From contig JAEQBH010001380.1 in NCBI GenBank assembly GCA_016808115.1, forward strand, positions 186,001-250,000: a stretch of DNA of 64,000 nucleotides, read 5' to 3'. The translations under genes were made by a program, and so were the position numbers. This document shows positions 46,000 through 57,917 of this stretch, piece by piece. Position 1 is the first letter of the stretch, and the number at the start of each line of letters is the position of its first letter. This DNA is from Tetrastigma voinierianum. Its lineage: Eukaryota; Streptophyta; Magnoliopsida; Vitales; Vitaceae. The notes beneath the pieces were generated by a model. That model was not told the origin of the DNA, did no database searches, and worked only from the letters and a program-made list of their open reading frames with translations.

Positions 46000-46985
46000 C
46001 TTGCTTTTATCTCTCAAATTTGAACCCAAGAAATTGAATGATGTTATAGTAGATGAAAATTGGGTAATGGCCATGCTAAAAGAACTCAATCAATTTGAAA
46101 GAAATGAAGTTTGAGAGTTAGTACCTAGGCCTAATGATCAAAGTGTTACTGGAACCAAATGGGTTTTAGAAACAAAATTGATGACAATGGCATCATAGTT
46201 AGAAATAAAACAAGATTAGTGGCCCAAGGGCATAATCAACAAGAGGGAATTGACTATGAAGAGACTTTTGCTCCCGTAGCTAGGTTATAAGCTATAAAAA
46301 TGTTGCTTGCTTTTGCTTATTACAAAAACTTCATTTTATATCAAATGAATGTGGAAAGTGCCTTTTTAAATGGTTTCATAAATGAGGAAGTGTTTGTTGA
46401 ACAACTACCCAGGTTTGAAAGTTTTGATTTCCCTAACCATGTTTTCAAACTCAAAAAGATACTTTATGACTTGAAACAAGCTCCTAGAGCTTGGTATAAA
46501 AGGCTAAACAAATTTCTTATTTTGAGTGGTTTCAAAATGGGAAAAATTAATACAAATCTCTTCATTAAGTCAAAGGATAATGACATGCTTATTGTTCAAA
46601 TCTATATTGATGATATTATCTTTGGTGCTACTAATGTTTCACTTTGTGAAGAGTTTGTCAAGTCTATGCATATAGTAGTTCTAGATGAGTATGTGAGAGC
46701 TTAACTTCTTCCTTAGTCTTCAAATCAAACAACTTAAGGAGGGCACCTTCATAAATCAAGCAAAGTACATAAGAGACCTCCTCAAGAAATACAATTTAGA
46801 TGAAGTAAAGACCAAAAGCACACCCATGGGCTCATCCATCAAGCTTGAAATGGATGAGTAAAGTAAGCTTGTTGACCAAACTAAATATAAAGACATGATT
46901 GGTCCTTTATTGTACTTAACGGCTAGTAGACCTGATATCATGTATAGTGTATAATTATGTGCCAGATTTCAAGCATGTCCTAAAA
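46000..46985 (+). pseudogene. Copia reverse transcriptase
   Basis: After decayed early blocks (GTKWV.., RLVAQGHNQQEGIDYEETFAPV near 46,218-46,280) the 46,300-46,704 frame is open. It has QMNVESAFLNG (the first catalytic Asp of the family's QMDVKSAF is Asn), VFKLKKILYDLKQAPRAWY, and an intact YIDD at about 46,600-46,615 in IYIDDIIFGATN. Frameshifts follow near 46,704 (FFLSLQIKQ region) and the YLTASRPDI block near 46,915 is readable. Dead enzyme. Confidence 0.85.
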
Positions 46986-47539
46986 AATCTCATTGGAATG
47001 CGGTTAAAAGTATACTTAGATATTTGAAAGACACTATTGACATTGGTCTTTGGTATCCAAAATGTGATAATTTTGAATTTATATGCTATTCGGATGCAGA
47101 CTTTAGAGGTTGTAGGATTGATTATTAAAAGCACTAGTGGAACATGTCACTTTTTAGGTCACTCACTTGTGTTTGGTATAGTAAGAAACAAAATTCGGTT
47201 GCCTTGTCAACGACAAAAGCTAGATACATAGCCACCGGGTTAGGATGTGCACAAGTACTTTGAATGAAACAAACATTTAGTGACTATGACTTGACATTTT
47301 CTCATGTTCCCATCAAATGTGATAATACTAGTGTCATTAGCATATCAGCAATCACGTAACACTTTAAATCCAATATATGTATATTAAGACACCATTTTCT
47401 TAGAGATCATGCGCAAAAAGGTGATATTACACTTGAATTTGTTAGAACCGAGGACCAACTTGCGGATATTTTCACCAAACCCCTTAATGAGAATCAATTT
47501 GTTAACATTAGAACACAATTAGGGATCATCTCTTTGTGA
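46986..47539 (+). pseudogene. Copia RNase H and polyprotein end
   Basis: CYSDADF (about 47,080), then in a shifted frame TSGTCHFLGHSLV, a decayed SWYSKKQN segment near 47,180, IKCDNTSVI (about 47,317), HFLRDHAQKGDI and finally DIFTKPLNENQF with the stop TGA at 47,537-47,539. This is the normal order and end of a copia polyprotein. Confidence 0.85.
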
Positions 47540-47904
47540 AAAATTGTTTAAATTACTTGATTGTCAATATCGCTTGAAAAATGTTGTGTTTAAACTCTAA
47601 CTCCTTAACCCTTACTTAAATGTACTTTCAAAGGGGGAGATACCGTTATGTCTAAAGACCTATGTTCCTTTTTTTATGTTGTCAAAGGGGGACAAAGATA
47701 TGTATCTCGGAGTTAAGTGCTAAAAGAGGATGATACATTTATAATTTTTACATCATTCCTTGATGCTTGTCTTATGTGTTGAATTCTACTTGCATATGTT
47801 TGAATTGGTTAAAATTTGTATTATGTAATTATTTTTAGACTGTTGATTTGAGATGGGAGATTTATTTCCTCCTTCGAGGAACTGTGGTTTGTCATCATCA
47901 AAGT
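47540..47904 (+). other. Copia 3' untranslated region with polypurine tract
   Basis: CAAAGGGGGAGAT lies at 47,629-47,641 and CAAAGGGGGACAAAGAT at about 47,682. The tract that should sit directly before the LTR is decayed (CATCATCAAAGTGAGCTC at about 47,893-47,910). Several tracts between pol and the LTR are usual for the SIRE/Maximus branch. Confidence 0.7.
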
Positions 47905-49325
47905 GAGCTCACTATTGAGGTTTTACCGGGATAATTAAAACCAAGGTTATTGGTTACTAATGGTTAACATTGAGTTGAGTGATAGTTTGAAATTGATCAA
48001 ACTTCAAATGAAGATATTCCAAGCTTAAGATGATAATAGTGTATTTGATCAAGCTCTTGGAAGTCAAGCTCACTCAAATCAAAGAACCAAAATTTTAAAT
48101 CCAAAATGACTAGTAACCAAGACTTCAAGCTCAAGCATCAAGTGAAGATTTTGTACGCTTAGGAATTTATGTAAGATGAATGTATCAGTACACTTAAAGT
48201 ATACCATCTTCTGCTTACAATCTAATAATCTTATTTTTATGTTCACATATTGAATATCTTTTGAAACTTCTGAGTATGAGCATCAAACCTTAGGCATTTA
48301 AAGTTTAAAAAGTATTGAAAAGTGTTTTCTATGGTTTGAAATTGATTTGGTTCAGTACATCTTGGAGACCACTTTCTAGGGCCTTTTCAACATTCTTTGC
48401 AAAATTCGTGATTTTAAAACCCTTGTTTTATCATCTTACCTTAGTTATTTGGAGTTTAAATTGTGCTTAAAAGAGTTATTTAAGATTTTGAATTGATTTG
48501 AAGCAAAAAAGAGTTGAAATTGACATAAAATGACTTTTTTCAAGCAACCTGTCAGTTGTCCGTGTCAACCGCTTGATCGACGCAATTTGTTCGCCAAACA
48601 ATCAACCGACAGAATCGGGTCGAGCGTAATGTCAACCGTTCGGGTCCAAAAAAGCATGTTTTTCATTTTTATGAATCGGTATAGCAAAAGGTCAACCGAT
48701 TGGTCAATCGGTTGAATAAACGATCATCTCAACGGTTACCTACAATGCATTAAATGCACAAAGGCTAGTTTATTAATGGAACTACGACCAATTGGGCACA
48801 AAATGCTACCCGAGATTTCACCCTATAAATTTTTGGTTACTATGAGATACATTGCATTAAAGTTCTTAACTGTCATTTCTCTTGCTCATTAATTCTCAAT
48901 CTCATTCGGGTGCATTCAATTTCAGCTTGCGATATCCATAGTACACCTTGATCTCATCCTAGCTAAGTTGCACGGTTCAATCTGCGGAGCTTTATAGGCT
49001 GCCCGGTGTTTAAGCACGAAAACTTCAAGTGCGTAGCTTGTTGATGTGAGCTTGAAGGATGTGTGAAGTGCCGGTGGAACGAATCAAGCGTAAAGCTCGG
49101 CGTTGGAACGAAGCCCAGTGGACGTCGCTGGATTGAAGATTGAGAAGTTAGCGTAGCGGATGTCTTTGGACTATAAACATGGAGTTTGATTTCTCTACGC
49201 TATATCTTTTTATTTAATGCTTTTGTAGTTAATTTTGTATATTTCTTATTGATTTACAAAAAGCTTTTGAGAAAACCATTTCACCACACTCTTGGTTAAT
49301 TTGCTAAGTCATATTCAATTTTTCA
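47905..49325 (+). repeat. Copia right LTR
   Basis: Uninterrupted copy of the split left LTR. The first about 20 bases are decayed; it reads clearly from ATTGAGGTTTT (47,913) to the terminal TTTCA (49,321-49,325). It is followed by the ATATA duplication. Confidence 0.9.
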
Positions 49326-49344
49326 ATATACACACACATATTTA

Positions 49345-49760
49345 TATATTGATAGTTTTGTAAATATATTTTAAAAATCTTATATAATCATAAAAATAAT
49401 TATTTTAAGTTTTTATTAATACAAATGTTTATGTTTTCAAAAAAAAATGAATAGAAATGTTTATTCATTAATTCAAATCTTTTTGTAAATACTTTTAAAA
49501 AATTTATAATAATAAAACTAATTATTTTAGATTTTCATTAATATAAATATTTATATATGTTTATTCATTAATTCAAATATTTTTATATTTTTTATAATCA
49601 TAAAAATAGTTATTTTAGGTTTTATCAATATAAGTTTTATAAATATTTATATATTTTTGTAATACAAATTTTGATTTATTATGATATCCTATTTTTTAAT
49701 TAAATTTTAAATATCTTTTTGGTAATTTCAATGATTTAAAAATGCTTTTATATTTATACA
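49345..49760. repeat. AT-rich tandem repeat, about 110-bp units
   Basis: Three loose units built on TTATTCATTAATTCAAATATT and TAATCATAAAAATAATTATTTTA. Very AT-rich; no gene. Confidence 0.45.
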
Positions 49761-50600
49761 TAATGTTATAAAAAAACACGGGATAAGGGACATATGCAAC
49801 TGGTGTTTGGTCATATGTTTAACTTGACCCTTCATGTCAGTTAATCGATGTCCTTATGCCGTGCCCCGTACCCAGGCAGGCCGGGTTAGAACGGTCAGGG
49901 ACTCAAACCAGTTTTACATAGTGAACTAAATTTCGGTTTTTTCGATCGAAATATTGCCGAAATATCGATTATCGGCCGACCCTAAAAAGATATTGACAAC
50001 TGATAATCGGTTGGGGAAAAAATCGTCAAAAAATCGGAAAAATCACCGAAATATTGGAGAAATATCATAAATTTATGATATTTTAGCGGAAAATCACGAT
50101 TGGGCAACAGCGCTGATAGCGTTGATTTTTCAAAATCGACAAATCGCGATTTGCTCGGCGATACTAGTGATTTTGCGATTTTTGGCAATCGGCGATTACA
50201 TCTGGGCCGTCGGTTACGTCACAGTTTGATCAAGCGGTCCAGTTTCATCAGCTAACAAAATGCATCCGCGACTATATTTTTATCCAGCGGTTGATTTTAA
50301 ATCGAAGAGCATTCTAACGGTGAGAATGATTTCTAGCGGATATATGATGATCCAGCGTTGATTTGAATTAAGTCCAAATCCAGCTGATTAGAAATAAATC
50401 ACAGCGGTTTTTGACAATCCAGTAGCTGTTTGACTCCAAAAAAGATTCTATAAATACCCCTAAATCATACACAATTTCATTACAAACTCATCCATCCACA
50501 TCTAAAGCTCCATTTGACTCTCGAATTATTTTTCTTTGTTCTTTATCCTAATATTTTTTGAGAACTTTGGCCAAGATTAAGGTATGTTTCTTTGTAGAAA
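49761..50600 (+). promoter_or_regulatory. Promoter-like 5' region of a probable hAT element
   Basis: About 49,920-50,180 is packed with CCGAAATATC / AATCGGAAAAATC / AAAATCG motifs on both strands, then come CCAGCGGTT-type repeats (50,240-50,420). TATAAATA lies at 50,449-50,456, a likely 5' leader follows, and AAG|GTATGT at 50,579-50,587 looks like a splice donor. Subterminal repeats, then a promoter, then a leader intron is the layout of autonomous hAT elements. No coding exon follows; the sequence runs into the tandem array. The related repeat cluster near 10,000 follows a hAT-like tail. Confidence 0.4.
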
Positions 50601-50619
50601 TTAATTTTGTTTTATGCAT

Positions 50620-52413
50620 ATTTATTTTTAATGTATCTTAGTTTTATTTTGGTGTTAGTAGTTTTATAATAAATATTTTTATACTATAGTTTTATTTTAG
50701 TTTAATTTGATAATAATAAATTAAGTTAGATATAATATTTGAAACTTAGATATTACACATCCTACTATTAAACAATTACAATTATGTAATGTTAGAAATT
50801 TATATCTTCTTAGATATCTTAATAATATTATTTTAGTTCATAATATTACTAACTAATATAATTTTTAGTTAATTAATTATATTACTTATTTAGTTAATAG
50901 TACAATAAATTTGAAACATATTTATATTATAATCTTATTTTAGTAATTTGAAACATATTACTTACATTAAATTTTAATTGTATAATGTTTGAAACTTAGT
51001 TAAACTTAGTTATAATTATATATTAGAAATTTAGATCTTCTTAGTTAGATATCTTAATAATATTATTTTAGTTCATAATATTACTAACTAATATAATTTT
51101 TAGTTAATTAATTATATTAATTATATTAGTTATTTACTATAATCTTATTTTAGTTATATAATGTTTGAAACATTTTTATACTATAATCTTATTTTAGTAA
51201 TTTGAAACATATTACTTACATTAAATTTTAGTTATATAATGTTTAAAACTTAGATCTTAGACATATTTAATGTTAGAAATTTAGATCTTCTTAGATATCT
51301 TAATGATATTATTTTAGTTCATAATATTACTAACTAATATAATTTTTAATTAATTAATTATATTACTTATTTAGTTAATAGTACATTAAATTTGAAACAT
51401 ATTTATATTATAATCTTATTTTAGTAATTTAAAACATATTACTTACTTTAAATTTTAGTTATATAATGTTTGAAACTTAGTTATAATTAAATGTTAGAAA
51501 TTTAGATCTTTTTACTTAGATATCTTAATAATATTATTTTAGTTCATAATATTACTAATTAATATAATTTTTAGTTAATTAATTATATTAATTACATGAG
51601 TTATTTACCATAATCTTATTTTAGTTATATAATGTTTAAAACTTAGATCTTAGACATATTTAATGTTAGAAATTTAGATCTTCTTAGATATCTTAATGAT
51701 ATTGTTTTAGTTCATAATATTACTAACTAATATAATTTTTAGTTCATTAATTATATTACTTATTTTGTTAATAGTACATTAAATTTGAAACATATTTATA
51801 TTATAATCTTATTTTAGTAATTTGAAACATATTACTTACATTAAATTTTAGTTATATAATGTTTGAAACTTAGTTATAATTAAATGTTAGAAATTTAGAT
51901 CTTCTTACTTAGATATCTTAATAATATTATTTTGTAGTTCATAATATTACTAACTTTAATATAATTTTAGTTAATTAATTTTATTAATTATATTAGTTAT
52001 TTACTATAATCTTTATTTTTAGTTATATAATGTTTGAAAGCTTGTTTTATACTAATCTTATTTTAGTAATTTGAAACATATTACTTACATTAAATTTTAG
52101 GTATATAATGTTTAAAACTTAGATCTTAGACATATTTAATGTTAGAAATTTAGATCTTACTTTAGATATGCTTGTGATATTATTTTTAGTTCATAATATT
52201 CTTAACTAATATAATTTTTAGTTAATTAATTATATTACTTATTTAGTTAATAGTACATTAGAGTTTGAAACATATTTATATTATAATCATATTTTAGTAA
52301 TTTGAAACATATTACTTACATTAAATTTTAGTTATATAATGTTTGAAACTTAGTTATAATTAAATGTTAGAAATTTAGATCTTCTTACTTAGATATCTTA
52401 ATAATATTATTTT
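50620..52413. repeat. AT-rich tandem array, about 225/246-bp alternating units
   Basis: Units share AATTTAGATCTTCTTAGATATCTTAAT, TTAGTTCATAATATTACTAAC and TTTGAAACATATTACTTACATT (given in pieces). The CATAATATTAC block starts near 50,840, 51,075, 51,321, 51,546, 51,714, 51,941 and 52,193. Spacing alternates around 225 and 250 with one 168-bp deletion unit, so the higher-order period is about 480. Almost no G or C. The array is cut at 52,413 by a solo LTR and resumes at 54,513. Confidence 0.85.
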
Positions 52414-54517
52414 TGTGATACCCCAGAAAATCCAAGATTTTGGATAAAGGGTAAAATAGAAATTTCGGTTGAAAATCCGGAAATTTTCTAGATCTCGAGA
52501 TAGCCAAAACGGACTTCTAGTTGAAATCGTCTTACGAAATTTAAATTCTGCGTCGAATTTCGTTGGATTAGGGTGGTCGAATTTCGCGTTTTTCGAGGGC
52601 GTGGGGTGTCGGATGACCGTAGCGAGGAGAGGAGATGCCGCGCGCGTAAGTGACGGCATTGAAAGGAATAACTCGCGTTGAGCCACGTGGAGGCGTGGAA
52701 TCAGTACCATTGCGTGAAGCCAAATGTGGTGGATGATGTCATAAAATGGATTTAGAAATAAGAAAAAGAAAAATGGAAAAGTGTTGGCCACCTGAGTGGG
52801 TAGAGGAAAGGAGGAGGAAATTTACTCTTTGGCCAAGATGTTGATTTCTCAAAAGGGGGAGAAAAGGACGAAGGAGAAAGAGAAGATGGAGAGAAATGAG
52901 GAAAATAGAAAGGAAAATGAGAAGAGAAAAGAGAAAAAGGAAGAAAAAGCGAAAGTAAAGAATAAAGCGAAAAGGAAGGGGAAAGCGTGGAGGAAGAAAG
53001 AAATTGGATACGAAGGCTTGGTTCTTCATTTTTAGAGAAAACGTCTTCTTCTCTCTAGATTTGTAGGAGATCCCGATAGTCGGATTCTTTCGAGAGACGA
53101 AGGAAGTGTTATACGGAGAGGACAAGCAGCGTGGACTCAGGTTTTGGGAGTTCTTCCAGCTTCAGAAGTGGGATATTTTCCTACTTGGTTTACTTTTAGC
53201 TAAGGCTTTTATAATGGTAGGGGTTCTTTATGGGAGGCCATGAGAGAGTAGTAATTAGTTCAGGCATGGGACTAAGGGTATGGATTTCATGAGTTAAATG
53301 TTGTGAAGTTAGGGTTTCTTAGGCGAGAAGTTTAAGATGTTGTGTTGTTGATGACATGGCAGTAGTTGAACCCGATATGGTTCATGTTTGTGAAGAAGTG
53401 CGTGAGGTACACTTGTTAGATAGTTCCCAGTTGAGGCCTTGTTGTGTGTATAAGCATTTGAATAACATGCGTGGTGTGGAATGTGATATTGATGCTCTTG
53501 TTTGATGTATTGAAGTATGTTTTGCGTGGAGGTAAATTATATGTATAAATTATAATTGTTTATCTATGGTGTGTAAATGTTTCATGTAATTGCTCATTTT
53601 ATGCATATAGCATTAGAGAAAATGCATTGGCATCATGCATTTCATATGCCGCAGTCACATCGCGTCGGTCGGGTGTGTGGGTGCGGTAAGGTTTATTCAT
53701 CGGTGTTGGTGAGTGGGTCGTGAGCTCGGGAAAAATGGGGAGACGAGAAAGTCAGTAGAGATTCACGAGTGTGTAAATGATCAAATGATAAATTACATGT
53801 TTTGTATGGAGCAAGTTAGATCCCCTCTCTGTGGTGAAAGTCCCACATATTATTCACTCTGCTGTATTACGAACCCGACGACACGCAAGTCAGCGGAATG
53901 CTGCACATAAGGCGTCTCACGTAAACCCGGAAACTGCGGGCCCACAAAATAAAGGAAAAGAATCAAATCGCTGAGCAAATAAATCGAGGTTTTCCAATGG
54001 TTTAGTCGTGGTGTGACTGGGCTTTTATTTCACATTTGGCATTTCAGGTGTGAGGGAGTCTGGGACTCAGGTGGTGAGTATGAGGGGTCGCATCTCATGC
54101 ATGATATGCATTTCATAGAGAATAATTGTATGGAATGTGATTGATTGTTTAAATATACCATTGCATACTTATTTTAGAAGTGAGTAACCTTGTAGAAAAC
54201 TTTCTACTGGCTTTGCTCACCTCGTGGGACCCCTTTCGTGCAATGTGGACTATTCAGGAGATGGTACGCAGTAGAGGTATCTTTTGAGAAGAAAGCCAAA
54301 GGTGCCTTTAAGTAAATATTTTGTAAATATATAAATCTTTTTTGTAGAACAAACATGAAACTATGAGAATATAGAATGAGATATTTGTTTTATGAGTATA
54401 TGCATATGCCTACGCGCTATTTTACTTGATGCGGTGGGTCTCGTAATAATGGCATATATATATTTCCTCGCAGTTGACAGTCAACTTGACCCCCGGAAAA
54501 TGGGGCGTCACAATTTT
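52409..54517 (+). mobile_element. Family-A solo LTR, copy A9, with ATTTT duplication
   Basis: Complete LTR at 52,414-54,512 (2,099 bp). It starts TGTGATACCCC and ends GGGGCGTCACA, which form an imperfect inverted repeat. ATTTT flanks it at 52,409-52,413 and 54,513-54,517, and the tandem unit reads through when it is removed. This is the best reference copy of the family. The purine-rich stretch at 52,760-53,030 gives long chance frames on both strands. Confidence 0.95.
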
Positions 54518-54664
54518 AGTTCATAATATTACTAGCTAATATAATTTTTAGTTAATTAATTATATTAATTATATTAATTATTTACTATAATCTTATTTTA
54601 GTTATATAATGTTTGAAACATTTTTATAATATAATCTTATTTTAGTAATTTGAAACTTATTACT
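54518..54664. repeat. Continuation of the AT-rich tandem array
   Basis: Resumes the unit interrupted at 52,413 (TTCATAATATTACTAGCTAA) and runs to GAAACTTATTACT, where the next LTR begins. Confidence 0.85.
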
Positions 54665-56471
54665 TGTGACGCCCCATTTCCCGAGGGTCCGTTAACAACC
54701 CGTTAACCTCATGGACACTGTGGGATGCAAGTTCCGGGTAACTGACACCACTCACTAAAAATCTAGTCTTCTTTGTACGGGGAGCTCTACCTAAGGTACA
54801 AAACCTGTCCCAACAATTAACACCGACCACACCGGGTCCATGTGCAAGTAAGAATGGCCACTTGGGCCCCTGTATCAATACTACAAAATTACACCTAACT
54901 ATTTACCAATAGTTCAAGAGTTATTACAATATTTTAACCTCAAAACATATATCAAAATTTAAAGTTTTAATACATGTTCGCCAAATAATACCAAAGCCAC
55001 AACCCCGCTTTCTTCTAAAATGCGCCTGAGCGAGGCACCCCTCCCGCAGACACTCCCCGTACCTAAAATGAGGACCGACAAAAAGGAGCAATGCCCAGTA
55101 AAGATAATTTTCTATGTGGGTTACTCCCCACCTAAATGCACATGTCATGACAACAATCACACTCAAGCAAATACATGATCCTACTTGAATGTCTATATGC
55201 CCAAACCCATGTCTCGAGTCCTCACTCCCACCACCACATACGCCCCAAGCCAAATGCGAGTAAAAATACGCTTTCAAAACAAAAGCTTTTTTGTTCCTCG
55301 AAACTTCACTACCGAGGCGACCAGAAAATTTATCGACAACCCTCCGAGGCGAATCTTGTCGATAACCCTCCGAAACACCATAAGCCCTCCGTTTGAATCA
55401 GGGACAATCTCCCAACACAATTCTCCGAAATCTTCCGTCGAAATCTCTTTTCACAAACATTTTCGCTTTTGTTTCTTTCTTTTCATGTCATGCACTCACA
55501 CCTAATATTCTGTGGTGCCCCAACGCATTTAATGCATTATGCCAATTCCAAAATATCTACACATATTTTCATGTATATTAACATAAATGACCATTACAAT
55601 TCATGTTATTCCTAATTTACAACAATAACACCAAAATTAGCTCACATGAGCTAATTAACCAATCAAGCAATTCATTTTGAATTACTCAAACTACACAAAA
55701 TCATACAACACATCACGTGAACAGTGAAACCCTTGGGTCAACACTGTTCACGACCACACAATAGGGATTTTCTCTACTCGGTTCAAATGTTTTGAGACCG
55801 AAATCATGGCTAAGTCAAGCCTCAGAATATCCCTAACCATTCGCATGGCTCTTAGCCAAAGAATAACACAAGTAGGAGAAGACCCCTACCTCTTAGAATT
55901 GTCGGAACTCCACCAAATCAGTGCCCATGCGTAGCCCTCGCCGTGTAGATCGACTTTGCTTCTTGCTCCGTCGGGAACCGACGGTCCGAACGCCGAGAAA
56001 TCTAGAGAGAAGTCACATTTTCTCTCTCTAAAATCTCAAAACCCAACTCACTGCACGTTTTCTCTTGTTTTTTGGAGAAGAAAACTATTCCTCTTTGTCT
56101 TATTCAATTAAACTTTTCCAAAATTCCATCATTGTCCCTTAGTTTGGATTTTCTACACATGGCTTAATCTAAGTCATTCATTCCCATCATCTCACTAATA
56201 ATGCAACATGTATCACATTGGTACATGTAAGAGCGACTTTATCACATCACACGCCTCTCATTAAACCGCTTTATGGCAACTACACCCGGTGTCTCAAAAA
56301 CGCGGAAATTCGACCGTCTCGAAATTCAATGAAATTCGACGTGGTACTAGATTTCACGAGATGATTCCAACGGCGAAGTCCGTTTCGTCATCCGAGATCT
56401 AAAAATTTCGATTCACCCTAAATTACCATTTTACCATTTTTCAGAAAATTCGAATTTTCCCGGGTTCTACA
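54665..56471 (-). repeat. Family-A LTR, copy A10, reversed, 3' LTR of a larger element
   Basis: On the plus strand it starts TGTGACGCCCC (54,665) and ends GGGTTCTACA (56,471). Read in reverse it starts TGTAGAACCCGGG and carries CTAGATCTCGGATGACG-like blocks. It is followed by the complement of AAGGAGGGGAGAA, a polypurine tract, at 56,472-56,484, and by gypsy integrase remains, so it is the 3' LTR of an element extending to the right. Its left flank is the tandem array. Minisatellite cores (GACAACCCTCCGA) lie at 55,330-55,395. Confidence 0.9.
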
Positions 56472-57917
56472 TTCTCCCCTCCTTAAAAGGAATTTCGTCC
56501 CAAAATTCTGTACAATCACAACGAATCACATACATATGCAACATGCACTATGCCATGTATGTAAACTAGTCATTTAAATATTAAACGACTAAACCACGTA
56601 CCTTCATCCCTAAATAAGAAGGGATAGGTGGCTCGCATCGTGTCCTCGCGCTCCCACATTGACTCCTTCACTCCACCGCGGTCGCCATAAAGACCCTTAC
56701 TAGCCGCCACACTGGGCCTTACGCCTTTCGCAAAACTGACCCCGCCACCAGCACGCACACCTGGTCCCTCCTGGAAGGTCTCATCCATGTCAACCTCAAT
56801 CTTCTCCCCAACCACTATATGAGCCGATCTAGAGTGTACCTTCTGAGAGCATGGAGACGTGAATACCCCACACACGGACACCGACACACTGCCAGTAAGG
56901 CTAATCGGCACGCCTATAGTGCCACCTCCTCGAGCAATCCCAAAGGGCCTAATGAACCTTGGCAATAGCTTCCCGCACTTGCCGAACCTGACTACTCCTC
57001 CTTAGTATCACTTCAAGAAAACTGTGAACCCCAACCCTCGAACTCTTAAGGGTCGCACGCCGCACACATAGTTTTGTGGTTTGCCTGTTCGAGAGATCAT
57101 AACGTGAGAGTTCACCTTCTTCAGGTGTTCTTCAACTTCACATCAACTCGTGATGGAGTTTCCTCCCACCTCGTCCAACATATCGGTGATTCTGCGCATG
57201 GCCTCCCATATAATGCCCTCATATGGTATTATCCTGTATACTCCCGATGACCTGTTGTAGGCTTAATTCCACTAAGTGCGCGGTTTTCCCAAATTACCCT
57301 TATGATCCGTGATGGCGTTCTAAGATGTCCTCTAACACCTATATGGTCCTCTCTGACTGACCATCTGCTGTGGGTGGAAAGTTGTACTCATGGTCAGACG
57401 TGTGCCCATAGCCTTTGAAACTCTTCGAAAAGTGCTGTCGTAAACCTTCGTTCTATCCGACACCGTGACATTAGTACTCATGTGTGAACAATCATCTTCT
57501 TTCAAGATACAACCCGTGCGTAATCTCTCCACGTGAAGGTCATCCGCACGGCTAGAAAATGTGCCGACCTCATGAGTTCTGGCCCACTATCACCCCCTAC
57601 TCGATCATGAACTATATCCCATGACAGTGGCTCATAAACTCAATTTGACTGTTTTCCATTTTCACTCCAACAACACATTGAAGTAGTTTTATTATTTCTG
57701 TGTTTCAGCATCCTGCTTCAGATGGGAGATATCATTAATAAAGCCTCATGCAGTCTCTTCATCTGCCCAATATATTCAAGATTTTCAGACTCTTGCACAT
57801 CTTTCAGCACCTCTGATGTATTATAAACTGAGAGTAGAAACTCTTGCAATCTCCTTCAAACGTCAATTAAACCACTACTCATCCTTATAATGAAAAGACT
57901 GTCATTCTGATAGATTA
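56472..57917 (-). pseudogene. Family-A gypsy integrase and polyprotein end
   Basis: Minus-strand pol remains directly upstream of the LTR. The polyprotein end is at 56,572-56,965: PRFIRPFGI (the PRFIGPF block after the integrase core), then MWEREDTMRATYPFLF and GTWFSRL, a chromodomain-like C-terminus of plant chromoviruses. The core is at about 57,340-57,450: KAMGTRLTMSTTFHPQ in the 57,332-57,532 frame. Further right, about 57,540-57,710, are RSAHFLAVRMTFT and MENSQIEFMSH. Frames are broken many times. At 57,918 the gene is cut by a family-B LTR, so the rest of this element should lie beyond the window. Confidence 0.8.

Larger units (their letters stand above)
33219..49330 (+). mobile_element. 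SIRE/Maximus-like Ty1/copia element with nested insertions
   Basis: The element spans 33,224-49,325, flanked on both sides by ATATA (33,219-33,223 and 49,326-49,330). It begins TGTTAGCCCAAG and ends TTTCA. Order of parts: left LTR in three pieces, primer site, gag with zinc knuckle, protease, integrase, RT, RNase H, polypurine-type tract, right LTR. This PR-IN-RT-RH order is Ty1/copia; the gag type and the CAAAGGGGGAGAT tract well before the LTR fit the SIRE/Maximus branch. Two insertions lie in the left LTR and one in the integrase. Frames are broken throughout. ATATA is low in complexity, but the LTR ends on both sides are exact. Confidence 0.85.

Noticed and set aside
52739..53125. 128-codon minus-strand and 79-codon plus-strand Lys/Glu-rich frames
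   Set aside because: Low-complexity purine-rich tract of the solo LTR; both strands open by composition.
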